This document shows, one piece after another, positions 46,198 to 54,176 of a DNA stretch of 64,000 nucleotides. Location of the stretch: NCBI GenBank assembly GCA_052139695.1, contig JBKQWF010000019.1, forward strand, positions 1 through 64,000. The letters are read 5' to 3'. The notes below the pieces were generated by a model. The model was not told the DNA's origin. It searched no databases and was given only the letters and a program-made list of their open reading frames with translations. The position numbers and the translations under genes were made by a program. The DNA comes from PLGF01 sp052139695. Lineage in GTDB: Bacteria; Verrucomicrobiota; Verrucomicrobiia; Limisphaerales; Palsa-1400. Each line of letters opens with the position of its first letter. Within the stretch, counting starts at the first letter, position 1.

Positions 46198-46758
46198 TTA
46201 GGCACTTCGTGCTGCATGATTTAAGAGGTTTCTGTCAAAAACCCGCTTCAGGCGGCCTCGCACCCAACGCAGGTGCAATATCGGATACACATTTCCAACG
46301 ACCTGAACGATTGTAAACCAGAATACGACGCTCCACCAGTTCTGGACGCACGCATAAACCATGGAAGGGATAAGCAATACTGCCGCCCAAAAATGGGCTG
46401 CCTCCGCGCCCTCGATCTGAGTTTGTACCTTCGCAGGATCGCCGGGGTAGCGCTTCAAATATACCAGCGGCTGCAAAATGCGCAGCGGAGTCCGTCGAAG
46501 AATCTCGCCAAAGACTGGAACCCCCAATTTCCGATAAAGCCCGCCCCGGACTTCCCATACCCGAACTTCGCGCAGCCAGCTTGGCACTCTTAAAGTAAAC
46601 AGGGGACGGGCAAAGGCAACCAATCCCAAAAAGCAAAACATCACCAGCAAAGCAAACCAGGGGGAGGCCAGGCCGACCACACGTCGAGCGATGTTGAGAG
46701 AGACGCCGAATGCAGCAGCGACGCCCAGCAGGATCATTATGTCACGCATTCGTTTCAT
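46198..46758 (-). CDS. Membrane protein resembling CrtO-type glycosyl-carotenoid acyltransferases
   Basis: A 186-residue protein with helices near 6-20, 33-52, 125-145 and 150-170. The segments GLYRKLGVPVFGEILRR, EGAEAAHFWAAVLLIP and VGNVYPILHLRWVRGRLKR follow the pattern of the 4,4'-diaponeurosporenoate glycosyltransfer family acyltransferase, in which E-x-x-H and N-x-Y-P-I are conserved. No other carotenoid gene is visible, so the substrate is unknown. The start at ATG 46758 avoids a less protein-like extension to 46830. Confidence 0.5.
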   Translation of the reverse strand: MKRMRDIMILLGVAAAFGVSLNIARRVVGLASPWFALLVMFCFLGLVAFARPLFTLRVPSWLREVRVWEVRGGLYRKLGVPVFGEILRRTPLRILQPLVYLKRYPGDPAKVQTQIEGAEAAHFWAAVLLIPSMVYACVQNWWSVVFWFTIVQVVGNVYPILHLRWVRGRLKRVFDRNLLNHAARSA

Positions 46759-47246
46759 TTGGACTAGCGCCAAAATGCTTAAAGATATATTAAAACCAAT
46801 CCGAATATTGGCCCGCCCACCGGTGACCACGCCGCAGCAAAATCTGGATTGGCGTAGAACTCAAGGAATCCGCACCCGGCGGGCCTTGCAAAATCATTGA
46901 ATTCCTCATGGGCGAGTTGACGAAGCTTCTTGTCGTCATGGTGAATCGCCCGACCACGCGGGATCAAACTTAATTTGGCGCGTCTACTATCTACAACACC
47001 TGGCACCGCACAGCCGCAGCTAAAGCGGGGGTTGAAGGCGTCTCAGGAGGATGTCCCCTGTCCTCCAGGGCGCGCCGCCGCTCCAGCGAAAAGTGACAGG
47101 GGCCGCGCTCAGTATCCCAGCGACGACTTCCCTGGCCGCCGCCGGGAGGGTCGCCCACTTGCCCAAGCGCCGCCGGTAGTGGGCTACTTTGAATTCTTGT
47201 CTTTAGTCAAGGCGCAATGGGGAATATCTGCCTGTGAGTGGTGGCT
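46759..47246. other. Intergenic region without a recognised gene
   Basis: No supported gene in about 490 bases. A short inverted repeat CCCCTGTC/GACAGGGG lies around 47055-47105. Open frames here have Arg/Pro-rich translations with no domain-like character. Confidence 0.4.
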
Positions 47247-47426
47247 TCAGTTTGGCTTATTCGTTTTCCTAGCCTCAAAATTCTGAAGGTACTTTTTCCC
47301 ATCTCTCACATCAAGGAGTGGCTCGTCCAAAACAAGGACGGGGGCATATTCTTTTTTTAAATGTTCAACGATGCTCTTCAGTTCCGCAAGAGTGTCAGCT
47401 TCCGCTTGAATTTTCAATTCTATCAT
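47247..47426 (-). CDS. Small acidic/basic helical protein, 59 residues
   Basis: A 59-residue frame with natural-looking composition. It begins MIELKIQAEADTLAELKS, contains LKKEYAPVLVLDEPLLD, and ends RKTNKPN. A beta strand, an amphipathic helix and another strand can be read. No family is recognised. It is A/T-richer than its surroundings, and only a weak purine stretch (AAAAGAA) precedes the ATG. It could be a small phage- or plasmid-type protein. Confidence 0.5.
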   Translation of the reverse strand: MIELKIQAEADTLAELKSIVEHLKKEYAPVLVLDEPLLDVRDGKKYLQNFEARKTNKPN

Positions 47427-47624
47427 ATTCTTTTCGATTTTGAATCAATCAGAGCCACGATTTTCCGCAAAGTCCAGACGTGATCAGTCATAGCCCACAT
47501 AACCCGCAACCGCGCCGCCGCCGGGCTGGCTTTCCGGTTGCGCCGTGGCCACAATCCACTTTTACCTTGAGGACCGCGTCCTGGCGGCGGCCATGCAGGT
47601 CCAGATTTGACAGAAGCCGGTCGG

Positions 47625-48416
47625 CTATTTCAAATGCCAGCGGATGGTGTAACGCCAGTTATCGTCCGGCTTGTAAGCCTGCTCTCCCTTGTCGCTGACG
47701 GCAAATTCACCGGTGCTGCGGTTGTCCACGTCGTCGGTGCAAACGTCCCCGTCAACATCATCGAGTTGCAATTTGAAGCTGCACTTTTGGCCGGGCTTTG
47801 CCTTGGGCAATTCCAGTCCTACGGGGACAGTGACCTGCTTCTTGTCGTAGCCCTTGCTGTCAACGTGGTAAGTGCGGGTGACACCCTCGACCGTGATCTC
47901 AAAGCACAAGAACCAGGTTGCGCTCTGCGGCGTATCGGCCATCTCAATCTCGTCGATGACCAAGGTCGCTGGTTCCACTGCCGTTTTGACGCGCCGGTAA
48001 ACGTCCACGCCGGGCTTCTGATGTTCGCGCTCCTTGTCAAAATTGGATACGAGGGTCCAGGCATCACCTTCCAACCGGTAGATGGACACAAATTCATCAT
48101 CTACGTCGCTGAGGTCGGAGGCGGACTTTCCGGCGCGGATGTTGAGAAAGTGGACGGCGTTGAACGGGCCGAGCTGGTCGAGTTTCAAGTCGCCCTCAGC
48201 ATATAAAACCAGCCCGTCGTCGGCTCCGGCGATCTGGAAAATCAATTTGTCCTTTTTGATGGAAATGGTCTGGGTGTATTCCTGGCCCTGGTCGTTTACT
48301 TTTTTGACAGACCATTTGCCAGCCAAAGATTCCAGGTCATCCGCCGCCGCGGCAGCGTAGATAAACATTGTGGCGGCGATGGCAAGGGTGGCGACGAGTT
48401 GATTGATATTTTTCAT
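47625..48416 (-). CDS. Exported protein with TIGR03067-like domain
   Basis: A 263-residue exported protein. The signal peptide (about 1-25, ending AAAAADD) is followed by a lipocalin-like beta domain LAGKWSVKKVNDQGQEYTQTISI, which resembles the TIGR03067 domain seen in Planctomycetes and Verrucomicrobia. It continues with strands to about residue 130, then a second beta-rich domain with acidic DDVDGDVCTDDVDNR near the C-terminus. Function is unknown. The ATG at 48416 was chosen as it places the signal peptide first. Confidence 0.7.
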   Translation of the reverse strand: MKNINQLVATLAIAATMFIYAAAAADDLESLAGKWSVKKVNDQGQEYTQTISIKKDKLIFQIAGADDGLVLYAEGDLKLDQLGPFNAVHFLNIRAGKSASDLSDVDDEFVSIYRLEGDAWTLVSNFDKEREHQKPGVDVYRRVKTAVEPATLVIDEIEMADTPQSATWFLCFEITVEGVTRTYHVDSKGYDKKQVTVPVGLELPKAKPGQKCSFKLQLDDVDGDVCTDDVDNRSTGEFAVSDKGEQAYKPDDNWRYTIRWHLK

Positions 48417-48544
48417 TTGATTCTTGCCCACGAATTTTTCGTGATTTTCTTCCTGGCAGGCGGGTTTGCAAGTCTTCTTTGCAGTCCGCTATCCGTTTTC
48501 GCTGATGTGGCGCGCCACGGTCTTGTTCAGGAGGCGAAGTCCTC

Positions 48545-48655
48545 TCCGGGAACTTCGGCACTGCTGGAGAATTCAGCCCAACCGGTGGTGCCGGGTAAAT
48601 AGTACGCTAATACGGGGCCTTCGTCGATGTTATTAAACACGTCAGCAACGGGGCC
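48545..48655 (-). pseudogene. Fragment of a BspA-like LRR protein C-terminus
   Basis: A minus-strand frame reads PVADVFNNIDEGPVLAYYL followed by PGTTGWAEFS. This is the closing module of LRR_5-type proteins, where 'VYYLPGTTGW' is the hallmark. No LRR repeats precede it and the rest of the module is missing. It is an orphan piece, about 4 kb from the LRR pseudogene on the same strand. Confidence 0.6.
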
Positions 48656-48746
48656 AATGGCCGCTAAAGTTCTGCGCGAAGCGAACCGATAAAGAAATGT
48701 GGCTGTTTGGAATGAAGGCGGCCACTTTTTGAGCGTACCAAAGCGT

Positions 48747-49064
48747 ATGAACTCGATCTCAAGCGTATCGCCCCCGGCCACGGAGGAGGCTCTGGACGCG
48801 TTGCGCCTCAAGCTGCTGCGCGATTCTCCGCCTGAGAACGGCCAAAACAGCAAAGTCAGCACGGACTACGTCGCGCTCCAAACCGAACTCAAGTCGGGCA
48901 ATGTCGCGGAAGCCCAAACCGACTTTGGCCGATTAGAACGCGACACCCTGATGGCTAATCTATCTTCGGGCACGCTGCCTCCAAGCGGCCCGGACAGCAG
49001 CGCCTTCGTTGAACAAAGCCCGCCGAATGGTTCATCCGCTCCACTGCTGGACGCATCGGCATAG
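48747..49064 (+). CDS. Small hypothetical protein
   Basis: A 105-residue protein, not recognised by family. The central part TDYVALQTELKSGNVAEAQTDFGRLERDTL matches a short helix-turn-helix-like pattern (Y-x-A-L-x-x-x-L-x-S-G-N) often repeated in small Verrucomicrobia proteins. The C-terminal 25 residues are Ser/Pro-rich. There is no export signal. Starts at 48699 or 48747 are possible; the later ATG gives the more natural beginning. Confidence 0.5.
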   Translation: MNSISSVSPPATEEALDALRLKLLRDSPPENGQNSKVSTDYVALQTELKSGNVAEAQTDFGRLERDTLMANLSSGTLPPSGPDSSAFVEQSPPNGSSAPLLDASA

Positions 49065-49068
49065 CATC

Positions 49069-49266
49069 TTACGACTTCCGCATCGAGCGAAAAGCACCAA
49101 TGCCGACAAATAGACAAATCTGAGCAAAAATCATTGCCACCAAACCCCATCCGAGCCATTGCCAAACCAAAAGCGAGATCAAGACCGACAAAAGCGCCCA
49201 TAATAGGCCTGGTCGGTTATCAAACTCGCCCGCTCGATAAAAGAAAACAGCGAACACGACCATCAC
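49069..49266 (-). CDS. Small membrane protein, N-terminus uncertain
   Basis: A 65-residue frame with two membrane helices (FAVFFY... and LLWALLSVLISLLVWQWLG). The same frame stays open upstream to about 49436 and reads as natural protein (LRKLKEDELWIKTRKKHGNGQERAFYAFYS), but has no ATG, GTG or TTG before the GTG at 49266 (CTG only). The true protein may be longer with a rare start, or the 5' end is mutated. No family is known. Confidence 0.4.
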   Translation of the reverse strand: MMVVFAVFFYRAGEFDNRPGLLWALLSVLISLLVWQWLGWGLVAMIFAQICLFVGIGAFRSMRKS

Positions 49267-49508
49267 CAGGAAATTAAATGAATAGAACGCATAGAATGCC
49301 CTCTCCTGACCATTTCCGTGTTTTTTACGAGTTTTAATCCATAATTCATCTTCCTTTAATTTTCGTAGAGTCAGAGAGGCAAGAAAGCCAACTCTAAGGC
49401 CGATTTTAATCTGTTTTTCATGAGATTTTAATGATCAAGGGCTAGTGTTCTTCACTATACGGATTGTCCGGCCCGGAGGCCCGCGTCCGTTTTGAACCTA
49501 AAATCGTT

Positions 49509-49724
49509 ATGAAGTGGAATTTTGAAGGCGTGTGTCCCATTTGTGGGAAATCCTTTCCTTGCGCCCAGCTTCACGCTCACGTTGTGGCGGAAAAGCCCGC
49601 TGTTCGTCGTGAGATTATGCAGTTCATCCACGCACAGCATCCAGACTGGACGTACGTGCAAGGCATCTGTCAAAGCTGCTGGAACTCCTACCGCCTCTCG
49701 CAACCAATCGTCGATGCCCGCTGA
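49509..49724 (+). CDS. Small zinc-ribbon protein
   Basis: A 71-residue protein. Two cysteine pairs suggest a zinc ribbon: CPICGK (C9, C12) and CQSCWN near residues 54-57. A histidine-bearing helix lies between them (AQLHAHVVAEKPAVRREIM). It may bind nucleic acid or act as a chaperone; the family is not known to me. It overlaps the next gene by 11 bases. The ATG at 49509 is preferred over one at 49464. Confidence 0.6.
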   Translation: MKWNFEGVCPICGKSFPCAQLHAHVVAEKPAVRREIMQFIHAQHPDWTYVQGICQSCWNSYRLSQPIVDAR

Positions 49725-50957
49725 TTCTAGGGAAATTCGCTTGCTGGCCACTCGTCCGGTACCATGCCAATCAGTGCTTCTGGCCTTGAGGAGCGCGCTC
49801 CGGTTTTTGATTGCTGTGGCCGTTCTGCTCGCCCCTTGTTGCCGGGCGTTGACGGTCTTATCGGCGCCTTCTTTTACGCCCGCTACCAATGCTCCGTTGG
49901 CAGGTGTTCTGGCCCTGACGACAGATGTGCCCTCCCAAGTCAGTGTGTCCGTGAGCGACGCCGTGGGGACATGGGAGCGAGATTTTTTTGACTATGGGAC
50001 AAACCACTGCCTGACACTGCTTGGATTCAAGCCCAGTCGGACAAATGAAATCACAGTCACTGTGCGCGACCAATTTCGCAACGCCTACACGGTCGCGCAA
50101 CCGTTGGCCTTCCTCACCGGCCCGTTGCCGACGAACATGCCCAAAATCACCCTCATCACCAACAACCCCGCTCTCATGGAACCTGGATATACACTGTTTC
50201 GAGTCCAGAATAACACCACTGGAGGCGCCTATGTGACCATGGTGGCCAATTCAGGCGAAGTCGTCTGGTACGCCGAGGCCAGCGCCGCGGGCGGTGAGTA
50301 TGGCCCAATCGCCACACCCTCCGATGTGCAACAACTTCCCAATGGCGATCTCTTTTTTCCCGAAACGGATCAGAAAGGCTTCGGCGAAGTGAATATGCTC
50401 GGGCAGACGGTCGCGACCTGGTCTGCGGCCGAGGGTTATCTGGTGGACGAACACGAAGACCTCCTGACGGACCACGGAACCATCCTTTACCTGAATGTCA
50501 CCGAGCAGATCGTTCCCAATTTTCCCAGCAGTGCCACGGACCCAACCGCCCCACGAAAAATCGCCTACGCAACGTGTAGTCAGGTCGTCGAGGTCTCGAC
50601 CACCAATCCGGCTTTCTTCAATACCTGGTTGTCTTCGACTTGGAATTATCTGATCCGCCCGGGGCGAAATCCAAATCCGCGGGCTACCTGGTTTATCGCA
50701 GCCATCGGATTCCTGATCTTTACAGCCATCCGGCAAACCCTGTGGCCAATTTGGCAGTCGCGCTCGACGAAGGCCAGCCCATCTTAAACTTTACGGCGGA
50801 TCCAGCTCGAACTTATGCGGTTCAGGTTTCGGAAGACTTGGTGAACTGGCAGGGGATCGGAGTAGCCGCGCCGGATGACACTCACGGAGATTTCTCCTTC
50901 CTTGACGAGGATGGCGATCATTCCTCGGCCCACTTCTATCGAGTGTTGACACAATAA
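49714..50957 (+). pseudogene. Frameshifted arylsulfotransferase-like (ASST) protein
   Basis: The first frame (from ATG 49714) carries a signal peptide (LRSALRFLIAVAVLLAPCCRA) and an ASST-like domain: PGYTLFRVQNN, NSGEVVWYAEA, QQLPNGDLFFPETDQKG, and EHEDLLTDHGTILYLN. Near 50620-50630 the coherent sequence passes to another phase, where LVVFDLELSDPPGAKSKSAG continues with VYRSHRIPDLYSHP. The shared tail YAVQVSEDLVNWQG ... HFYRVLTQ ends at 50957. A single-base indel explains this, so it is either a pseudogene or a sequencing error. ASST proteins transfer sulfate between phenols in the periplasm; the Verrucomicrobia relatives are of unknown substrate. Confidence 0.7.
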
Positions 50958-51032
50958 GGCCTGCGCCGGATGTTGCGTGCCATTCCGGCTTGTAACCTTT
51001 CCGACGTTCACGGCTCAGTCTTAGAAGAAACG

Positions 51033-51389
51033 ATGAAAGTCGAAATTATGAAAAACATTGTGGAACTGACCGAAGAAGGTTTCGAAACGGAAGTCATCCA
51101 AGCTGCCATTCCGGTGGTCGTAGATTTTTACGCGCCGTGGTGTGGCCCGTGCAAGATGCTCGCGCCCGTGCTGGAGCAGTTGGCCGGGGAGTTTGCGGGG
51201 CGATTGAAGTTCGCCAAGGCAAATGTGGATGAGGCGCCGGAGCTAGCCGAGAGGTTCAAGGTTTCCGGGGTGCCAACGCTCGTGCTGTTCCACGGCGGCA
51301 AGGCTGTGGATCAGGTGGTGGGACTTACCGGACTGCGCCAGCTCAAGGCGTGGTTGGAGAAGGCGGCGAGCGCGCCGGTCACTGTTTAG
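51033..51389 (+). CDS. trxA: Thioredoxin
   Basis: A 118-residue thioredoxin with the canonical DFYAPWCGPCKML site (C37, C40), the conserved Asp in the buried strand, and GVPTLVLFHGG with its cis-proline. It has no export signal, so it should be cytoplasmic. It begins a plus-strand cluster with two small cysteine membrane proteins and an RND pump, and it may reduce their cysteines. An ATG at 51048 is an alternative start. Confidence 0.93.
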   Translation: MKVEIMKNIVELTEEGFETEVIQAAIPVVVDFYAPWCGPCKMLAPVLEQLAGEFAGRLKFAKANVDEAPELAERFKVSGVPTLVLFHGGKAVDQVVGLTGLRQLKAWLEKAASAPVTV

Positions 51390-51403
51390 GCACGCGACCT
51401 GGC

Positions 51404-51571
51404 ATGATTCCGCGCATTATCATTGGAGTTATCGTTGGGGGTGGGCTTGGCTTTGGCTGGTATAAGCTGGTGGGTTGCTCCACCGGCACTTGCCCGCTGA
51501 CCAGCCATCCCGTCATCACCACGATTTTCGGCGCCGTATTTGGCGCCCTGCTGGCCAGCAGTTTTCACTAA
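51404..51571 (+). CDS. Small membrane protein, DUF6132-like
   Basis: A 55-residue protein with two glycine-rich membrane helices (IIIGVIVGGGLGFGWYKL and TTIFGAVFGALLASS). A short cysteine loop, GCSTGTCPLTSHP, sits between them. The loop C-x4-CP and length fit DUF6132. The cysteines may be redox-active or bind a thiol carrier. It starts 14 bases after thioredoxin, likely co-transcribed. Confidence 0.75.
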   Translation: MIPRIIIGVIVGGGLGFGWYKLVGCSTGTCPLTSHPVITTIFGAVFGALLASSFH

Positions 51572-51590
51572 ATCCCCATCCCTCAAACAA

Positions 51591-51824
51591 ATGAAAATAC
51601 ACCTTCTTATCCGCCGGTTCGCGGGCGTCTTCATCCTCGGCAGTCTTCTGCTCGCGCGCTATCACAGCCCATACTGGCTTTGGTTTACCGCGTTCGTTGG
51701 CTTCAACTTGCTCCAATCTTCTTTCACCAATTTTTGTCCGCTGGAAATCATTCTCACGAAACTCGGCGTGGGCTGCTCCTGCCGCGGGAACCAAAAACCC
51801 GCTGTCCTATGCAGCCCCAAATGA
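51591..51824 (+). CDS. Small membrane protein, DUF2892-like
   Basis: A 77-residue membrane protein with two helices (about 8-24 and 30-46). A cysteine-bearing C-terminal part, NFCPLEIILTKLGVGCSC, matches the DUF2892/YgaP membrane-domain pattern, in which CP-x-x-x-x-x is conserved and which is often fused or linked to rhodaneses. Its stop overlaps the start of the next gene (ATGA). A role in sulfur or metal handling is inferred from neighbours only. Confidence 0.75.
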   Translation: MKIHLLIRRFAGVFILGSLLLARYHSPYWLWFTAFVGFNLLQSSFTNFCPLEIILTKLGVGCSCRGNQKPAVLCSPK

Positions 51825-53134
51825 AATGGCCTCTGGGATTTTTCGCTTTGTGGCTGGCAGGATCGCTGGCGACGAACGCTGCCGAGCCGTGGACGCTGGA
51901 ACGATCCCTGGATTACGCGCTGACCCACAACCCGGACGCGAGCATAGCCCGCCAGCGCATCGCCGTCGCGCAAGCCGGGTTGGAGCAGGCCAATTCCGCC
52001 TTCTGGCCACGGCTGCAAATCCAATCCGGTTACACCCGCACGGACAACCCGATGCTAGCTTTCGGCAGCATTCTCAATGAGCGCTCTTACAGTTCCTCGC
52101 TAAACTTCAACGATGTTCCGGGCGTCGATGATTTCAACGCGCGCGGCATTGTCACGGTCCCGCTTTACGCTGGCGGCCGCAATGTCGCGGGTCGGCGGGC
52201 GGCAAAAGCAAACACCCAAGCCGCGAAACAGGAAAGCGCCGCCGTCCGCAACGAGCTGGGCTTCGAAGTGGCGCGAGCGTTTCATACTGTGCTCAAGACA
52301 CGGCAGTTCATTCTGGCGGCCGAAGCCGCAGCCGACTCCTTTGCCAGAAACCTTGTTGTCGCCAAGAAACGCCTGGATGGCGGCACACTGTTGAAGTCCG
52401 ACGTGCTGGACATTGAGGTGCGTTTGGCCCAAGCACACGAAGACCTGATTAGTGCCCGCAACGCCAGCACCTTGGCCGAGCGGGCGTTGCGCAACCTGTT
52501 GGGGATCGAAGCGGGCGAATTCACCGTGGCCGACACCGCTCCAGTCGTCAGTGCGCCGGATTCCGCAGATTTTGCGCAGCGACCCGAACTTGCCGCCGCC
52601 CGCGAGCGCGAAAGGGCGGCACAAGCACAGGTGAGCGGGTCGAAGAGCGGTTATATCCCGCGGGTTGGTGCGTTTGGCTGGCTTGATTACGATTACGGCT
52701 CGGTCACGGGCGGTGACGGCAAGAGCTACACGGCCGGGGTCTTGGCACAGTGGGATTTGTGGGACGGGTTTGCCACGCGCGCCAAAGTGGATGAGGCGAA
52801 CGCCAACCTGGAATCCGCCCGCCAGGAGCAGCGCAAGCTGCGCCTGGCTCTGGACCTTGAAGCTGAACAAGCCCGGCTTGACCTCAAAACGGCGGAGGAA
52901 CGGCTGGAGGTGAGCGACAAAACCGTGGAGCAGGCGGCCGAAAGCGCCAGACTGACCCGGAATCGCTTTGAGCAGGGACTCTCCCTTTCGACTCAGCTGA
53001 TTGATGCCGAAACCGCCCTGGTCGCGGCCCGCGTTCGCCGCGCGGAAGCGGAGTCCGACCAGCGCATTGCCATTGCCGCGCTGCGCAAGGCGCTGGGACG
53101 ATCCCAACTTGATTCCCGCCCGACGGGCAAATGA
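51821..53134 (+). CDS. TolC-family outer membrane efflux protein
   Basis: A 437-residue outer-membrane channel of the TolC/OEP family. The signal peptide (about 1-21, ending TNAAE) is followed by two OEP repeats; the helical hairpins show long Ala/Glu/Arg-rich heptads (LGFEVARAFHTVLKTRQF, LALDLEAEQARLDLKTAEERL). The ATG at 51821 was chosen for its ATGA overlap with the preceding gene; 51809 is the alternative. Together with the next two genes it makes a complete tripartite efflux system. Confidence 0.92.
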   Translation: MKWPLGFFALWLAGSLATNAAEPWTLERSLDYALTHNPDASIARQRIAVAQAGLEQANSAFWPRLQIQSGYTRTDNPMLAFGSILNERSYSSSLNFNDVPGVDDFNARGIVTVPLYAGGRNVAGRRAAKANTQAAKQESAAVRNELGFEVARAFHTVLKTRQFILAAEAAADSFARNLVVAKKRLDGGTLLKSDVLDIEVRLAQAHEDLISARNASTLAERALRNLLGIEAGEFTVADTAPVVSAPDSADFAQRPELAAARERERAAQAQVSGSKSGYIPRVGAFGWLDYDYGSVTGGDGKSYTAGVLAQWDLWDGFATRAKVDEANANLESARQEQRKLRLALDLEAEQARLDLKTAEERLEVSDKTVEQAAESARLTRNRFEQGLSLSTQLIDAETALVAARVRRAEAESDQRIAIAALRKALGRSQLDSRPTGK

Positions 53135-53135
53135 T

Positions 53136-54176
53136 ATGAGACGATTCATCCCAAACCCTCTTGCCCTTCTTCCAGTCCTTGCCGTCGCCTTCGCTCTCGC
53201 GGGTTGTGGTTCCAAGCATGAGACCGAAAAGGAAAAGCCGATTAGCCTTCCATTGGCCCAAGTTCTCGTGCGGCCCGTTGAGAACCAATCGCGAACGATG
53301 ACCGAAGAAGTCGCCGGCACGGTGCGGGCGAAGCTCCATGCGACTCTGGAGGCCAAGTTGAGTGGCCGCATCGAAAAGATGCCGGTCGCGCTGGGCGACA
53401 AGGTTCAGCAAGGCCAGTTGATGGCACGGCTTGACGCTGGCGAGATGGCCGCGCGGTTGGAGCAGGCGGAGGCCTCGCTGGAAGAGGCTGACCATGACTG
53501 GAAACGCGTCGCCGCGTTGTTTGATCAGCAGAGCGCCACTCGGGCGGAATATGAATCCGCGCAGTCCCGGCAGCGGATTGCCAACGGAAGGGTTGCCGAG
53601 GCCAAAGCCATGATGGATTACGTGGAAATTCTCGCCCCGTTCGATGGCGTTGTTACGAAGAAGTGGGCCGATGCGGGGGATCTCGCGGCGCCGGGCAAGC
53701 CGCTGGTGGAAATTGAGGACCCATCCATTTTGCAAATGGACGCGGACGTGCCTGAAGCCATCGCTTCGCATATCCAGCGCGGTTCAAGGCTGGCTGTGCG
53801 GGTGGATGCCATCGCCGGCGAACTCCAAGGGGTGGTCAGCGAAATAGCCCCCACAGCCGACCCCATGACCCGCACGTTCCGGGTGAAACTGGATTTGGCG
53901 CGGACGACTGGACTGATGCCTGGCCAATTCGCACGGCTGGCCGTCCCGATTGGCGAGCGCGCTTCAGTCCGCGTGCCAACAGCGGCGGTGGTGCAACGAG
54001 GACAGTTGGAGATGGTTTTTACCGTCACCAACCAGCATGCGCAATTACGCTTGGTGAAGTCGGGCAAGCATGTGGGGAACGAGGTGGAAATACTTTCCGG
54101 CCTCGAGGTCGGCAAATCGGTAGTCATCAGCGGCGCGGACCAATTGACCGATGGCCAGCCAGTGGAGGCGAAGTAA
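53136..54176 (+). CDS. RND efflux periplasmic adaptor (MFP) lipoprotein
   Basis: A 346-residue membrane-fusion protein anchored as a lipoprotein: the lipobox LAGC has C24 as the modified residue. A lipoyl-like half-motif (SGRIEKMPVALGDKVQQGQLMARLD) and its partner (VEILAPFDGVVTKKWADAGDLAAPGKPLVEI) flank the helical hairpin. A beta-barrel domain and a C-terminal membrane-proximal domain follow. The gene starts 1 base after the TolC stop and overlaps the RND gene (TAATG), so the three are tightly coupled. Confidence 0.94.
   Translation: MRRFIPNPLALLPVLAVAFALAGCGSKHETEKEKPISLPLAQVLVRPVENQSRTMTEEVAGTVRAKLHATLEAKLSGRIEKMPVALGDKVQQGQLMARLDAGEMAARLEQAEASLEEADHDWKRVAALFDQQSATRAEYESAQSRQRIANGRVAEAKAMMDYVEILAPFDGVVTKKWADAGDLAAPGKPLVEIEDPSILQMDADVPEAIASHIQRGSRLAVRVDAIAGELQGVVSEIAPTADPMTRTFRVKLDLARTTGLMPGQFARLAVPIGERASVRVPTAAVVQRGQLEMVFTVTNQHAQLRLVKSGKHVGNEVEILSGLEVGKSVVISGADQLTDGQPVEAK

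Noticed and set aside
46779..47286. Arg/Pro-rich frames on both strands between the acyltransferase-like gene and the 59-residue gene
   Set aside because: No ribosome site, no family-like segment and composition of non-coding GC-rich DNA.
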